A program made the position numbers and the translations under genes. From JAPLJU01 sp036725345 (GTDB lineage Bacteria; Desulfobacterota; Syntrophia; Syntrophales; UBA2192): a DNA stretch of 64,000 nt. The notes under the pieces are model-generated. The model worked only from the letters and a program-made list of their open reading frames with translations. It had not been told where the DNA came from and did not search any database. Below are positions 43,573 to 52,070 of this stretch, in pieces; within the stretch, counting starts at the first letter, position 1, and the number at the start of each line of letters is the position of its first letter. The stretch is taken from NCBI GenBank assembly GCA_036725345.1, contig DAIMEJ010000003.1, forward strand, positions 124,001-188,000. Reading direction: 5' to 3'.

Positions 43573-44943
43573 CTATCGGTCTTTCTTGACCGTCTCGGTT
43601 GTTTTGCCGTTTTTGAGCTTCAGTTTGTCCCGGAGGGTTTTGCGGTCGATACGCAGGATCTCCGCCGCACGCGATTTATTGCCGCCGACGCTTGCCAGGA
43701 CCCTCCGGATATAGGCGGCTTCCTCTTCGGCAAGCGGCCGGAACGGGACCGATCCCGACGTGGCGGAAAAACGCATGACCGACGGCAGGTCGGGGATATC
43801 CACCTTTCGTCCGTCGGTCATGACGATGAGACGCTGGACGAGGTTTTCGAGCTCCCGGATATTTCCCGGCCAGGAATAACCCATGAGGTTCTTCACGACC
43901 TCGTTCGAAAAGACGGGAGCGCTCTTCCCGATCTCTTCGGCGAACTTTCCGGCAAAATGGGCGATCAGAACGGCGATATCTTCCCGCCTCTCCCTCAGAG
44001 GAGGCACGGTGATCGTAATGACGTTCAGCCGGAAGAACAGATCCTCGCGGAAAATACGTTGATGGACCAGCCCTCTCAGATCCTTGTTGCTCGAAGCGAT
44101 AATGCGGACATCGATCTTCTGGGTCTTCCTGGCGCCGACCATGCAGACCTGTTTGTCCTGAAGCACCCTGAGGAGCTTCACCTGCATGGGGGAACTCATC
44201 TCATTGATTTCGTCGAGCAGGATGGTCCCGCCGTCAGCCGTCTGGAAGAACCCCGCACGGGACTCATGCGCGCCGGTAAAGGCCCCTCTCACATAGCCGA
44301 AGAGTTCGCTTTCCAGAAGCTTTTCCGGGATAGCCCCGCAGTTGACCGGAACAAACGGAGCCGATGCCCGGCTGCTGCTGTAGTGAATGGCCCGGGCAAC
44401 CAGTTCCTTGCCCGTGCCGCTCTCTCCCAGCACGAGCACCGTGGCGGTGGATTTGGAAGCTTTTTCGATCTCCGCCATCATTTTTCGGACGGACTTCGAT
44501 CTGCCAATGATGCCGTGGGGAGCGGATGTTTCGCGGGGTTTATCAGCCATCACGACATTTCGCAGTGCCTGCTTGTTGAGCGCCCTCTCCACGGCGAAGA
44601 AAAGCTCGTCATCGGTAAAGGGTTTCGGAAGATATTCCTCCGCCCCCATTTTTACGGCCTCGACGGCACCCTTGACGGAGGCGTAGCCCGTGATCATGAT
44701 CACCTCGGTCTTATAAAAATTCTCCCGTATGTGCCGTATCAGGTCCAGACCGCTGACCCTGGGCATTTTATAGTCCGTTATGACGAGGTTCATAGGAGCT
44801 TTTTCCAGAATCTTCACGGCATCCGAGACATTGGAGGCCGTAAAGACCCGATAGCCCTTCGACTCGAGGTTGCGCTGTATGATATTGAGCGCGGTGGGTG
44901 CGTCGTCCACGACCAGGATACTGTTATTCCGGGGTACATTCAT
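43573..44943 (-). CDS. NtrC-family sigma-54 response regulator
   Basis: A 456-aa regulator with receiver, AAA+ and Fis-type HTH domains. The phospho-acceptor is Asp57 ('VITDYKMPRV'). The AAA+ part shows Walker A 'GESGTGKE' near residue 171, the sigma-54 contact loop 'GAFTGA' near 216, and the arginine-finger region. The C-terminal HTH reads 'NKSRAAEILRIDRKTLRDKL'. Its ATG overlaps the kinase stop (ATGA), so the two are co-translated. It probably activates the sigma-54 promoter at 43379-43394 for the operon just downstream. Confidence 0.95.
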   Translation of the reverse strand: MNVPRNNSILVVDDAPTALNIIQRNLESKGYRVFTASNVSDAVKILEKAPMNLVITDYKMPRVSGLDLIRHIRENFYKTEVIMITGYASVKGAVEAVKMGAEEYLPKPFTDDELFFAVERALNKQALRNVVMADKPRETSAPHGIIGRSKSVRKMMAEIEKASKSTATVLVLGESGTGKELVARAIHYSSSRASAPFVPVNCGAIPEKLLESELFGYVRGAFTGAHESRAGFFQTADGGTILLDEINEMSSPMQVKLLRVLQDKQVCMVGARKTQKIDVRIIASSNKDLRGLVHQRIFREDLFFRLNVITITVPPLRERREDIAVLIAHFAGKFAEEIGKSAPVFSNEVVKNLMGYSWPGNIRELENLVQRLIVMTDGRKVDIPDLPSVMRFSATSGSVPFRPLAEEEAAYIRRVLASVGGNKSRAAEILRIDRKTLRDKLKLKNGKTTETVKKDR

Positions 44944-46130
44944 ATTGGTTCTTCCTCCAGTGCGGTTTTCTGCCGCAGGGGAAAAGTCACCAAAAAACGG
45001 GACCCTCTTCCTTTCTCGCTTTCGACGCGTATCTCCCCCTTGTGTAAAGTCACGATGCCGTGTGCAACCGAAAGTCCGAGACCGGTGCCCTGGTCAACAT
45101 CTTTCGTGGTAAAGAAGGGCATGAACACGTTTTCCTTGATTTCCGAACTCATGCCGATCCCGTTATCCTCGACCGCCAGGGAAACCGTCGAGGCGTCGAA
45201 AAAAGTCTGAAGCGTGAGCACACCCCCCCCGGGCATGGCCTGCAGGGCATTGACAATCAGGTTGGAGATGACCTGCCGAATTTGCGATTTATCTGCTGTA
45301 ATCTCGGGCAGATCCGGATCGACGATGCGCCTGATTTCCACACAGGATTTGCCGCATAACGCCTCGAACAGGGCCAGTTCATCCATGATGATGCGATTCA
45401 GGTTTACCTGGGCTCTTCCGGGCTTGCCCTGGCGGGCGAAAACCAGGAGTTCCCGGATGATGCTGCGGGCGTGAAGGGAAGCTTCCGTAATTTTGTCGAG
45501 ATCCGTAAGCGATTGGGCAGGCAGGCCGGGCATTTTCTGGACAAGTTGGGCCAAACCCAGAATGGTGTTCAGAGGCTCGTTTAGCTCGTGAGCCACGCCG
45601 GCGGCAAGTTGTCCGATGGCGGACAGACGATCGGCCCTGATCAGCTGTTCCCGGAGTTCGGTCTTGGCAGCCCTGGCCTCTTCATGCTCGATCATAAACG
45701 CGATCTGTCCCGCGATATTATCAATCAGGTTCTGCTCTTCATCGAGAAACGGGTGCACTTGCGGAAAGCCGCGCCCGTCCCGGTAATGAACTTCCACGGC
45801 GCCCCTGTTCCTGCCCCCGATACGGATTTCGGCGGTTTGCCGGCGCGCCCCGTGCCGAAATCCCGGGCTCTGAAAGACCCGTTCGTCGATGGTGATCCTG
45901 GCGCAAGCCTGACGGGGATACTGCCAGGCAGGAGGCAGTATCCGTGCGATATCCGCGAGCTTCCGTTCAATCGGAAGATCGGGATTCGAGGCTATCTGTG
46001 CAATGCCGTAAAGACAGGTGAGTTCCTTCACCCGCTCACTCAGCTTGGCCCTCGAGGCATCAACCCGTCGGGCGGAAGTCTTGCGGCCTTTTACAGGGGG
46101 CGTTTTCTTTTTCGGTTTCGATGGCGCCAT
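44940..46130 (-). CDS. Cytoplasmic sensor histidine kinase
   Basis: A 396-aa kinase with no membrane helix. A GAF-like sensor region spans residues about 30-165 ('ELTCLYGIAQIASNPDLPIE' onward), then a HisKA domain with the phospho-acceptor His in 'GVAHELNEPLNTILG', and a HATPase_c domain ('QVISNLIVNALQAMP', 'VEDNGIGM', 'GTGLGLSVAHGI'). ATG 46130 is preferred because AAGG lies six bases upstream; a longer frame starts at 46151. Being soluble, it probably senses an internal signal such as redox state or a metabolite and phosphorylates the NtrC-type partner. Confidence 0.9.
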   Translation of the reverse strand: MAPSKPKKKTPPVKGRKTSARRVDASRAKLSERVKELTCLYGIAQIASNPDLPIERKLADIARILPPAWQYPRQACARITIDERVFQSPGFRHGARRQTAEIRIGGRNRGAVEVHYRDGRGFPQVHPFLDEEQNLIDNIAGQIAFMIEHEEARAAKTELREQLIRADRLSAIGQLAAGVAHELNEPLNTILGLAQLVQKMPGLPAQSLTDLDKITEASLHARSIIRELLVFARQGKPGRAQVNLNRIIMDELALFEALCGKSCVEIRRIVDPDLPEITADKSQIRQVISNLIVNALQAMPGGGVLTLQTFFDASTVSLAVEDNGIGMSSEIKENVFMPFFTTKDVDQGTGLGLSVAHGIVTLHKGEIRVESEKGRGSRFLVTFPLRQKTALEEEPI

Positions 46131-46435
46131 CATCCGCCTTGCCCGGCACATCGACTTTCAAAATTTCTTCGACTCCGCGGGAAGTGATTATCCTTTATCA
46201 GAATCGCTTAAAAAATACACGGGTATTGATTTCCAGGCTCCCATTTTTTCCAAAACCTGACTGCGGAACTCTCCTGATATGTAAAAGAGTCATTCGGCTT
46301 TTTGCTGCATTATCCTCCCCATGGCCTTGAAGTAATTCCTCTGCACCTTGAGGCGCTGCAGCACAGTCGCTGACGCCGAACTGAGGACGCTGGTTCCGGG
46401 GACGATGGACGCCGGTATGGACACCATGAAGAAAA

Positions 46436-46498
46436 GGGCCGGCCACGAAGTTGGCCAACCCCTTGATTTTACTGGCGCGCCCTCGAGGGCTCGAACCA
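46436..46498 (-). repeat. tRNA-3'-end-like repeat, copy 6
   Basis: A GGCC-based imperfect hairpin (46437-46462, ending AACCCCTTG) is followed by TGGCGCGCCCTCGAGGGCTC. The - strand reading is 'TGGTTCGAGCCCTCGAGG' then GCGCGCCA. The match stops after the T-stem, so this copy is shorter than copies 4 and 7. It forms the left boundary of the flavocytochrome module. Confidence 0.8.
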
Positions 46499-46558
46499 GT
46501 TATTCTGCGTTAAGGCAAGAAGCAAGTTCTGATCCCGTGTTCAGACCCTTGCCTCGAA

Positions 46559-46594
46559 CAAAAACCCCCTTTCTAGGCGAAAGGGGGTTTTGTC
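46559..46594 (-). terminator. Rho-independent terminator of the flavocytochrome operon
   Basis: AAAACCCCCTTTC pairs with GAAAGGGGGTTTT around TAGGC; read on the - strand it is followed by a T-rich stretch ('TTTTTGTT'). It lies about 50 bases after the stop of the tetraheme cytochrome gene. Confidence 0.9.
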
Positions 46595-46644
46595 GACCTG
46601 ATTCCTGAGTCCCTGCTTTTACATTCGCATGGCCGTATGAGAAC

Positions 46645-46998
46645 CTATTTCATCTTGAAGTTTGTATAGCTATGGCAATCGTTACAGGAGAGCCTCGAAG
46701 TTCCATGCGTTGAATGGCAATCACTGCAGGCCACCTCTCCTTTGTGGGAATCGTGAGGGTTGGGCTTCAAGGCTTTAGTTCTTGCGGCTACCTCAGCGTA
46801 ACTCTTGTGGCATGTCAGACACGCCGATGTTTCAGGAGCTTGCGGTGGGTTCTTGTCTCCATGGCATACCGAACAGGATAACCCCATTTTACCGTGTGCA
46901 TCCATGACCTCATACTTTTGCTGGGCAATTCCGGCACCCGCATACAACAAAAGGACCAGCACTGCCAAAATCAGGTTAAAAAGATTTCTTGTTGCCAT
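46645..46998 (-). CDS. Small tetraheme cytochrome c (flavocytochrome electron donor)
   Basis: A 117-aa exported protein with a Sec signal ('LILAVLVLLLYAGAGIAQ') and four heme-c sites: CSVCH, CLTCH, CSDCH and CNDCH. Size and spacing resemble the tetraheme domain of flavocytochrome c fumarate reductases and the separate cytochrome of methacrylate-reductase-type systems. It would carry electrons in the periplasm to the two flavoproteins encoded upstream in the same operon. AGGAGG precedes the ATG. No membrane quinol dehydrogenase of CymA/NrfH type is encoded nearby. Confidence 0.9.
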   Translation of the reverse strand: MATRNLFNLILAVLVLLLYAGAGIAQQKYEVMDAHGKMGLSCSVCHGDKNPPQAPETSACLTCHKSYAEVAARTKALKPNPHDSHKGEVACSDCHSTHGTSRLSCNDCHSYTNFKMK

Positions 46999-47022
46999 CT
47001 TTCAACCTCCTGACGTCAAACG

Positions 47023-48552
47023 CTAACCCTTGGCAGCATTTTTGCCGGCAACCCATCCGGAAGTGTGGGCCCAACCGAAAGCGCATCCGAACAGATACGT
47101 GTCTCCGTGCACACCGCCGACGGCTTCACCTGCCGCATACAGTCCTTTGACCACATTGTCCGAAGAATCCAATACCTGCAATTTGTCATTCGCACGAATA
47201 CCTCCCAGCGTCAGGCAGGTCCAGAATGTCATTTTAACCAGGTAGTAAGGTCCTTTCTGAAGCTTGGCCGGCAATGTCTTTCTTCCGAATTCTGCGTCCT
47301 TTTTATCATCCACAAACTGGTTATATTTGCTGACCGTTTCTGCAAGGTTTTTGGGGTCAATTTTTGCCTTTTTGGCCACGGCCTCTAGGTTGTCGGCCTT
47401 AAACAGTACTTTTTCCTTCTTGAGCTCTTCGTTGACCCGATCCATGCTCAAGCTGGGCAGGCAGAACAAGACCCCGGCGTCATACTGCTTTAATGCGCCT
47501 TCCCACATCTCACTATCCAACACAACATAATGAACCTTCCCGGGTTGTTTCGCCAGTTCCAGCGTCATTTTGGTTGCAGGCGTGAGTTCATCAATATACC
47601 GCTTCCCCTCCTGGTTAACGATGATCGCTCCACGCGGCGTCCAGAAATAATAACGGGCCATGGGTCCGGACCTTTTGCCGGATTCAATTCCCATGGGGTA
47701 CGTGGCGCTGTACTGCATGTGTGTGGTCGGTGTGCCCACGTCACGGACGGACATCATGATGCCTTCTCCGTCGCTGCCGCTTCCCCCGATTACGACGCCG
47801 GTTCCCGCATACGCCGGAATCCAATTATCCAATTTCCTGACGTTACCCGAAAATCCACCTGTCGCGAGGATAACGGCGGTATTGGCCTTCACATTGCTTT
47901 TTTTACCCTTGGACTTCACCGCAACGCCGACGACTTTTTCCAATTTTTCATCATAATACAAGCGCTCCACATTCGAGTTGTACAGTATTTCAATCTTCTT
48001 GTCCTGGCTCACTTTCAAGAGCGTTTCGATATAATCACGGCCCGTGAACGATTTGGATCTGTGGGCCCGGGGAGTATTGTGACCCCCGGTAGGCTCGACT
48101 CGCAGAAATGCTAATCCGTTATCGTAGACAAAATCATACGCTTCCGCGGCATTCTCGCAGAACAATCGCAACAAGTGTGGATAATTCATGAATCCGCCGA
48201 ACCTCAAAATGTCAGTATACATTTTTTCCACGCTGTCATTGATGCCGGCGGCTTTTTGCGCCTTGGTCCCGGCAGCAGCAAAATAGCCTCCGCTGATGGT
48301 AGAACTGGAATGAAAGGCATTACCCGCTTTCTCAAGGATCAGAGCCTTTTTCCCGGCTGCAGTGGCCTGTATTGCAGCCATCAGCCCGGCGGCTCCCGCG
48401 CCGATGATAATGATGTCGGCCGTCTTGTCCCATTTTTTTGGTACGGGAGCGGCGTTGACATCTTTAATCAATATCGACGATGTCCCCGCCGCAACTGTTC
48501 CTACTGCAGCCGTTTTGATGAACGTCCTTCTGTCTATTTTCTTCTGAAACAT
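47023..48552 (-). CDS. Tat-exported FAD-dependent reductase, fumarate-reductase-like (copy A)
   Basis: A 509-aa periplasmic flavoprotein. A Tat signal ('RRTFIKTAAVG') is followed by the FAD motif 'DIIIIGAGAAGLMAAIQATA', 'STISGGYFAAAG' and the C-terminal 'GLYAAGEAVGGVHGDTYL'. It belongs with the flavin subunits of fumarate, urocanate and methacrylate reductases. The His of GGVHG is kept. The proton-donating Arg of fumarate reductases (usually 'TTRDK') appears to be 'TPATK', and the Arg after GGVHG is also missing, so another enoate or ketone substrate is likely. ATG 48552 has AAAGGAGA upstream. Confidence 0.87.
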   Translation of the reverse strand: MFQKKIDRRTFIKTAAVGTVAAGTSSILIKDVNAAPVPKKWDKTADIIIIGAGAAGLMAAIQATAAGKKALILEKAGNAFHSSSTISGGYFAAAGTKAQKAAGINDSVEKMYTDILRFGGFMNYPHLLRLFCENAAEAYDFVYDNGLAFLRVEPTGGHNTPRAHRSKSFTGRDYIETLLKVSQDKKIEILYNSNVERLYYDEKLEKVVGVAVKSKGKKSNVKANTAVILATGGFSGNVRKLDNWIPAYAGTGVVIGGSGSDGEGIMMSVRDVGTPTTHMQYSATYPMGIESGKRSGPMARYYFWTPRGAIIVNQEGKRYIDELTPATKMTLELAKQPGKVHYVVLDSEMWEGALKQYDAGVLFCLPSLSMDRVNEELKKEKVLFKADNLEAVAKKAKIDPKNLAETVSKYNQFVDDKKDAEFGRKTLPAKLQKGPYYLVKMTFWTCLTLGGIRANDKLQVLDSSDNVVKGLYAAGEAVGGVHGDTYLFGCAFGWAHTSGWVAGKNAAKG

Positions 48553-48585
48553 ATTAAAATTCTCCTTTCGTGTTTGAGAATGCAA

Positions 48586-50085
48586 TTACTTGCTCCACGC
48601 TTTTTCGCCTGCGGCATTTTGTCCCGCATTCAAACCGAAAGTAACTGCGCCGCCTACCCCTGTTCCCATGGTCAGCAGCCGTGAACTCATATTGCCGAAC
48701 ATGATTTCGCCGGCAGCATACAATCCGGGGATAACTTTATTATCCCAATCAACGACCCGGCAGCGATTGTCGGTTTTCAATCCGCCTTTTGTCCAGTAGG
48801 ATTTTGCAAAGATCTGAATACCGTAGAAGGGAGCCTTATCTAATTTTATGGGCTTCCCTTCCGTGCCGGAGAGTGTTGACCTGCCAAAATCCGGATCGGC
48901 TCCCTTATCAACATAGCTGTTGTATTTTTTTACGGTATCTTCCAGCTGATCAGGGTTGATTTTCAGTTTGGCCGCCAGTTCCCGCAGGCTGTCTGCTTTA
49001 GATGGTCCACCACTTACCGTCACCTCGCGGGCGAGTTTCCGACCAGTCAGTGGCGATTTTTTCATACCTTCATCCCAAATGATATAAGCGGAACGGTCCG
49101 GCTGAGCGATAGTCTCGGCGCCCATTTCAAAGCAGGCTCTGCTCTCCCGCATGAATCTCTTTCCGTTCTTGTTCACCAGGATGGCTCCGTCCCAGACAAC
49201 CTGGGGCAAGGTAACATTCGCGGCGGATGCAATGGCCAAGTTTTCATTGACTACAGCACCATACATGTTTTTTGTTGCGGCCCCCAGTGGGAGTGACATC
49301 AGAAAACCATCTCCGACATTCCCTTTTCCCCCTAAGGTTTCAACCGTGCGGAACTCCGGTCCGCCAAACTCTCCACACAGAGGCAAATTTGCAGCAAAAC
49401 CTCCGCAGGCAAGAACGACTGCACGTTTGGCCTTGATATTAATTTCCCCTTTTTTCGTTTTTGCACGGATTCCAATTACTCTTCCCTTGTCGTTCATGAT
49501 CAGGTTCTTGGCCGCAGTATCAAGATGAAGGACGACCCCCTTGCTCTTCGCATCCTTTTCAACGAGCTGCATTAATTGTACGGCATTGAGCCAGTGCTCC
49601 CTGGCGACTGAGTGACTTTCCACATGTTGGAGCAGTACAAGCGGCACACCCAAGTCCATCAGCCATTCGTATCCTTTTAAAGATTGCTCCGAATACATCT
49701 TTGCAATGGCAGGGTCAGCTTCATTGTTGGTAAAAGTCATAATATCTTTATAAAGAAGTTCAGCGGAATCCTGGACGTTCTGCTTTTTTTGGCTCGACGT
49801 ACCGGCTGCAGCAAATCCGCCTGCTGAGACGGCTGTGCTGGAAGCCATAATTGTGGGTGCTTTTTCCAGGCAAATAACGGTAGCCCCACTCTTCCGGGCC
49901 CACGTTGCTGCTGATAATCCTGCTCCACCACCTCCCACAACAACCACATCTGCCGCTTCATCCCATTTTTTAGGTGGTGGCAGGGGCAGGGCTTCAGCAT
50001 TCCCCATGCCGAATCCCAGCAATGAAAGTGACCCCGCACCTACGGCCGCTGTTTTAAGAAACGTTCTTCTATCACAATGTTTCAT
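48586..50085 (-). CDS. Tat-exported FAD-dependent reductase, fumarate-reductase-like (copy B)
   Basis: A 499-aa paralogue of the next gene, with its own Tat signal ('DRRTFLKTAAVG'), FAD motif 'DVVVVGGGGAGLSAATWA' and C-terminal 'GLYAAGEIMFGNMSSRLL'. The active-site His of GGVHG is not kept, and the usual fumarate-reductase Arg region reads 'ESRACFEMG'. Its substrate therefore differs from fumarate and probably from that of copy A. It is the first gene of the three-gene operon (B, A, tetraheme cytochrome). ATG 50085 has AAAGGAG eight bases upstream. Confidence 0.85.
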   Translation of the reverse strand: MKHCDRRTFLKTAAVGAGSLSLLGFGMGNAEALPLPPPKKWDEAADVVVVGGGGAGLSAATWARKSGATVICLEKAPTIMASSTAVSAGGFAAAGTSSQKKQNVQDSAELLYKDIMTFTNNEADPAIAKMYSEQSLKGYEWLMDLGVPLVLLQHVESHSVAREHWLNAVQLMQLVEKDAKSKGVVLHLDTAAKNLIMNDKGRVIGIRAKTKKGEINIKAKRAVVLACGGFAANLPLCGEFGGPEFRTVETLGGKGNVGDGFLMSLPLGAATKNMYGAVVNENLAIASAANVTLPQVVWDGAILVNKNGKRFMRESRACFEMGAETIAQPDRSAYIIWDEGMKKSPLTGRKLAREVTVSGGPSKADSLRELAAKLKINPDQLEDTVKKYNSYVDKGADPDFGRSTLSGTEGKPIKLDKAPFYGIQIFAKSYWTKGGLKTDNRCRVVDWDNKVIPGLYAAGEIMFGNMSSRLLTMGTGVGGAVTFGLNAGQNAAGEKAWSK

Positions 50086-50291
50086 AGTAGCACTCCTTTC
50101 TAGTCTGGGTTGATCCATTGATCAGGGCTTGCGTTTTAGCTGCGAATTTGTAGTTCGACGGGCTTTGTGTAATAGCGCGCATAGCGCGGGTTAGGTCAAT
50201 TTTCTTAGCATTTCGATCGGTTACCTCATAATACGAACTATCGAGGTGTGGTGGAATACGGAGATATTCAGTTAGCTCTGATAGCTGAAAA

Positions 50292-50366
50292 AGAGGTTGT
50301 GGCTTACGGCCAACCCCTTGATTTTATGGCGCGCCCTCGAGGGCTCGAACCTCGGGCCTTTGGATT
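50292..50366 (-). repeat. tRNA-3'-end-like repeat, copy 7 (best conserved)
   Basis: The hairpin AGGTTGTGGC/GGCCAACC (50294-50317) is followed by TGGCGCGCCCTCGAGGGCTC. On the - strand: AATCCAAAGGCC, T-stem CGAGG/CCTCG with loop TTCGAGC, acceptor strand AGGGCGC, G, CCA. This is the most complete copy and matches the 3' half of an arginine-type tRNA. No 5' half (D-arm, anticodon) lies next to it. Confidence 0.88.
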
Positions 50367-50549
50367 CGTAGACGGAAGCTTAACTCAGGCGATTTCTCAT
50401 CATTATTAACTGTTTATATTTCGAGCACTTATAACAGTCATTTTGGGTTTTGTTGGCTTTTGTTGGGTTATTTTAGGTTCTGACAGTTACATTTTAGCTA
50501 CAGTCTGTATCAGTTGACATAAGAGTGGAAAAGTGCTGGAGGGGCCGCA
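50367..50549. other. Segment homologous to the right flank of copy 4
   Basis: No gene is visible. 50367-50515 shares ordered words with 36257-36395: AGGCGATTT, TATATTTCGA, GGTTATTTTAGG, then CAGTTACATTTTAGCTACAG. The - strand words TGTAGCT and TGTAACT repeat at short spacing, as at integrase arm sites. It also includes 'TTTTGTTGGCTTTTGTTGGG' repeats. Confidence 0.6.
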
Positions 50550-51899
50550 TTATTTTCCTTCCTTCTGCAGGTCAGCGAGGAGCCTCTGGAAGGCGGGCGC
50601 CTCGCGAAGGAGCCTGCCGCCAACTTCGCGCAACCGGTCCACCTGCTCCCTGGGCAGGGTTAACCGGGTCTTCACCTGCTTGAAATAGAGACGCTCGGCC
50701 GGGTCTTTCAGGTTGTCGAAGGTGACAAGCGCGAAATAGGCATGACGCTCCGGACCGCCTGCCTGCCAGGCGGCCAGTTTCTCGTTTACCTGCTCCACCG
50801 TGTCGAGGGTTATCCGGTCGACCGGGATCGACCACATTTGGTCCGTCAGTATGTCTTTGTCCGGAGGCGCGGGGGAGCGGTCCCAATCCACCTCGGGGAA
50901 GCGCAGCGCATTCACGGCGATGACCACCAGCTTGCGGGCCCGGCGGAGACCGGGCAGTACCGTTTCACCCGGGTCGACTTTCATAATCTCGAAGGCTCTG
51001 ATCACCTCGCTCAGGCCGAGATTCTCCGAGAGACCGCCGTCGAAGGCGTGAACGTACGGGCGGGCAGGGTCCTCGTAGGTCTGCAGTGCGCGTGCGCGGA
51101 GCAGGGCCCGACCCGGCGTCTCGGACTCGCCGACAGCGGCCTCGGCAGCGGCCTGCCAGGCCGGTGCTTTTCTGCCGCAGGTCCCGCCGCGATTCTCGAA
51201 TGTGATCGGCGTGAGCAGCGGCGGCAGCGCCGTCGAGGTGGCGACGGCACGCCCCAGTGTCACCCGTGACAGATCGCCGCAGATCGCATCGAACTGGTCC
51301 TGCGTAAAGCTGAACCGGGCGCCGCTGGTGACATCGGTGCCGTTGATGATCATGTAGGGCCCGTTGGCCTTCTGCAGGTCGCCGAAGGTCGCATGGTCGA
51401 AAACCGTCTCGTCGTAGAGCTCGGCGAAGAGATCCGACTTTCCGAAGGTCCCGGACGGGAGCCGGAACCAGTTGACCGGGTTCAGGAGGATGCGTTTCGC
51501 CAGCTCCATCTCGAAGTTGCGCGACAGCACCCGCTCCTCGAACTCCTCGAACGTATTCTCGCCGCGGAGGGCGTAATACGTGGCGGGGAACGTGCCGCCC
51601 GAGACCGCCGAGATCATGTCCACCTCGTCGAGGAGGCGGTGTTTGACGCCATTCACCGTTACCTCGGTGCGGCGCAGTTCCTCCAGGACGCCGTAGCCAA
51701 GCGCCGCTGCACGGATGCCGCCGCCGGAGATAGCGAGAACCACCATCCAATCGTCGGACTGGCCGGGGCGGCTCATAGCGGGGCGGTAGCCGGATGCGCC
51801 GACCTGCTCAAACCGCGGCGTTTCGGGCCAGTGGGCGCAGCCTGCCGCCATGACAAGAAACAGCGGGACGACAAACCATCTCCATACTTTCTTCTTCAT
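50550..51899 (-). CDS. Patatin-like phospholipase lipoprotein
   Basis: A 449-aa protein with a lipoprotein signal ('FVVPLFLVMAAGC') and a patatin fold: oxyanion loop 'SGGGIRAAALG' near residue 59, nucleophile Ser in 'ISAVSGGTFPA' near residue 96, and the catalytic Asp in 'AFDGGLSENLG' near residue 290. It is probably an outer- or inner-membrane-anchored lipid acyl hydrolase. It is longer than minimal patatins because of inserts between the Ser and Asp motifs. GAGGGG precedes the ATG. A second, cytoplasmic-type patatin is encoded 0.7 kb upstream. Confidence 0.87.
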   Translation of the reverse strand: MKKKVWRWFVVPLFLVMAAGCAHWPETPRFEQVGASGYRPAMSRPGQSDDWMVVLAISGGGIRAAALGYGVLEELRRTEVTVNGVKHRLLDEVDMISAVSGGTFPATYYALRGENTFEEFEERVLSRNFEMELAKRILLNPVNWFRLPSGTFGKSDLFAELYDETVFDHATFGDLQKANGPYMIINGTDVTSGARFSFTQDQFDAICGDLSRVTLGRAVATSTALPPLLTPITFENRGGTCGRKAPAWQAAAEAAVGESETPGRALLRARALQTYEDPARPYVHAFDGGLSENLGLSEVIRAFEIMKVDPGETVLPGLRRARKLVVIAVNALRFPEVDWDRSPAPPDKDILTDQMWSIPVDRITLDTVEQVNEKLAAWQAGGPERHAYFALVTFDNLKDPAERLYFKQVKTRLTLPREQVDRLREVGGRLLREAPAFQRLLADLQKEGK

Positions 51900-52070
51900 G
51901 CAGTCCCCTCTTACATCGCAGACGGAACAGATCGAACCGCAGGGTCAGAAATGACTCTGCGGTTCATTGTTAGTAAAGACAACTTTCTCCCATGATTTCA
52001 TATTGAGCTGTCGAAAAGGGTTCGTGCGAAATATCCTCGCCGACTATGCCGCCTGTGCAGTGAGCTTTCT

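Noticed and set aside
32539..50366. Complete tRNA genes at the CCA-bearing repeats
   Set aside because: Only the 3' half is present. No D-arm, anticodon stem or 5' acceptor strand (GCGCCCT-like) was found at the required distance in any copy.
26201..50366. Integron attC array
   Set aside because: Repeats lack R-box/L-box attC structure, no integron integrase is present, and modules contain several genes on both strands.
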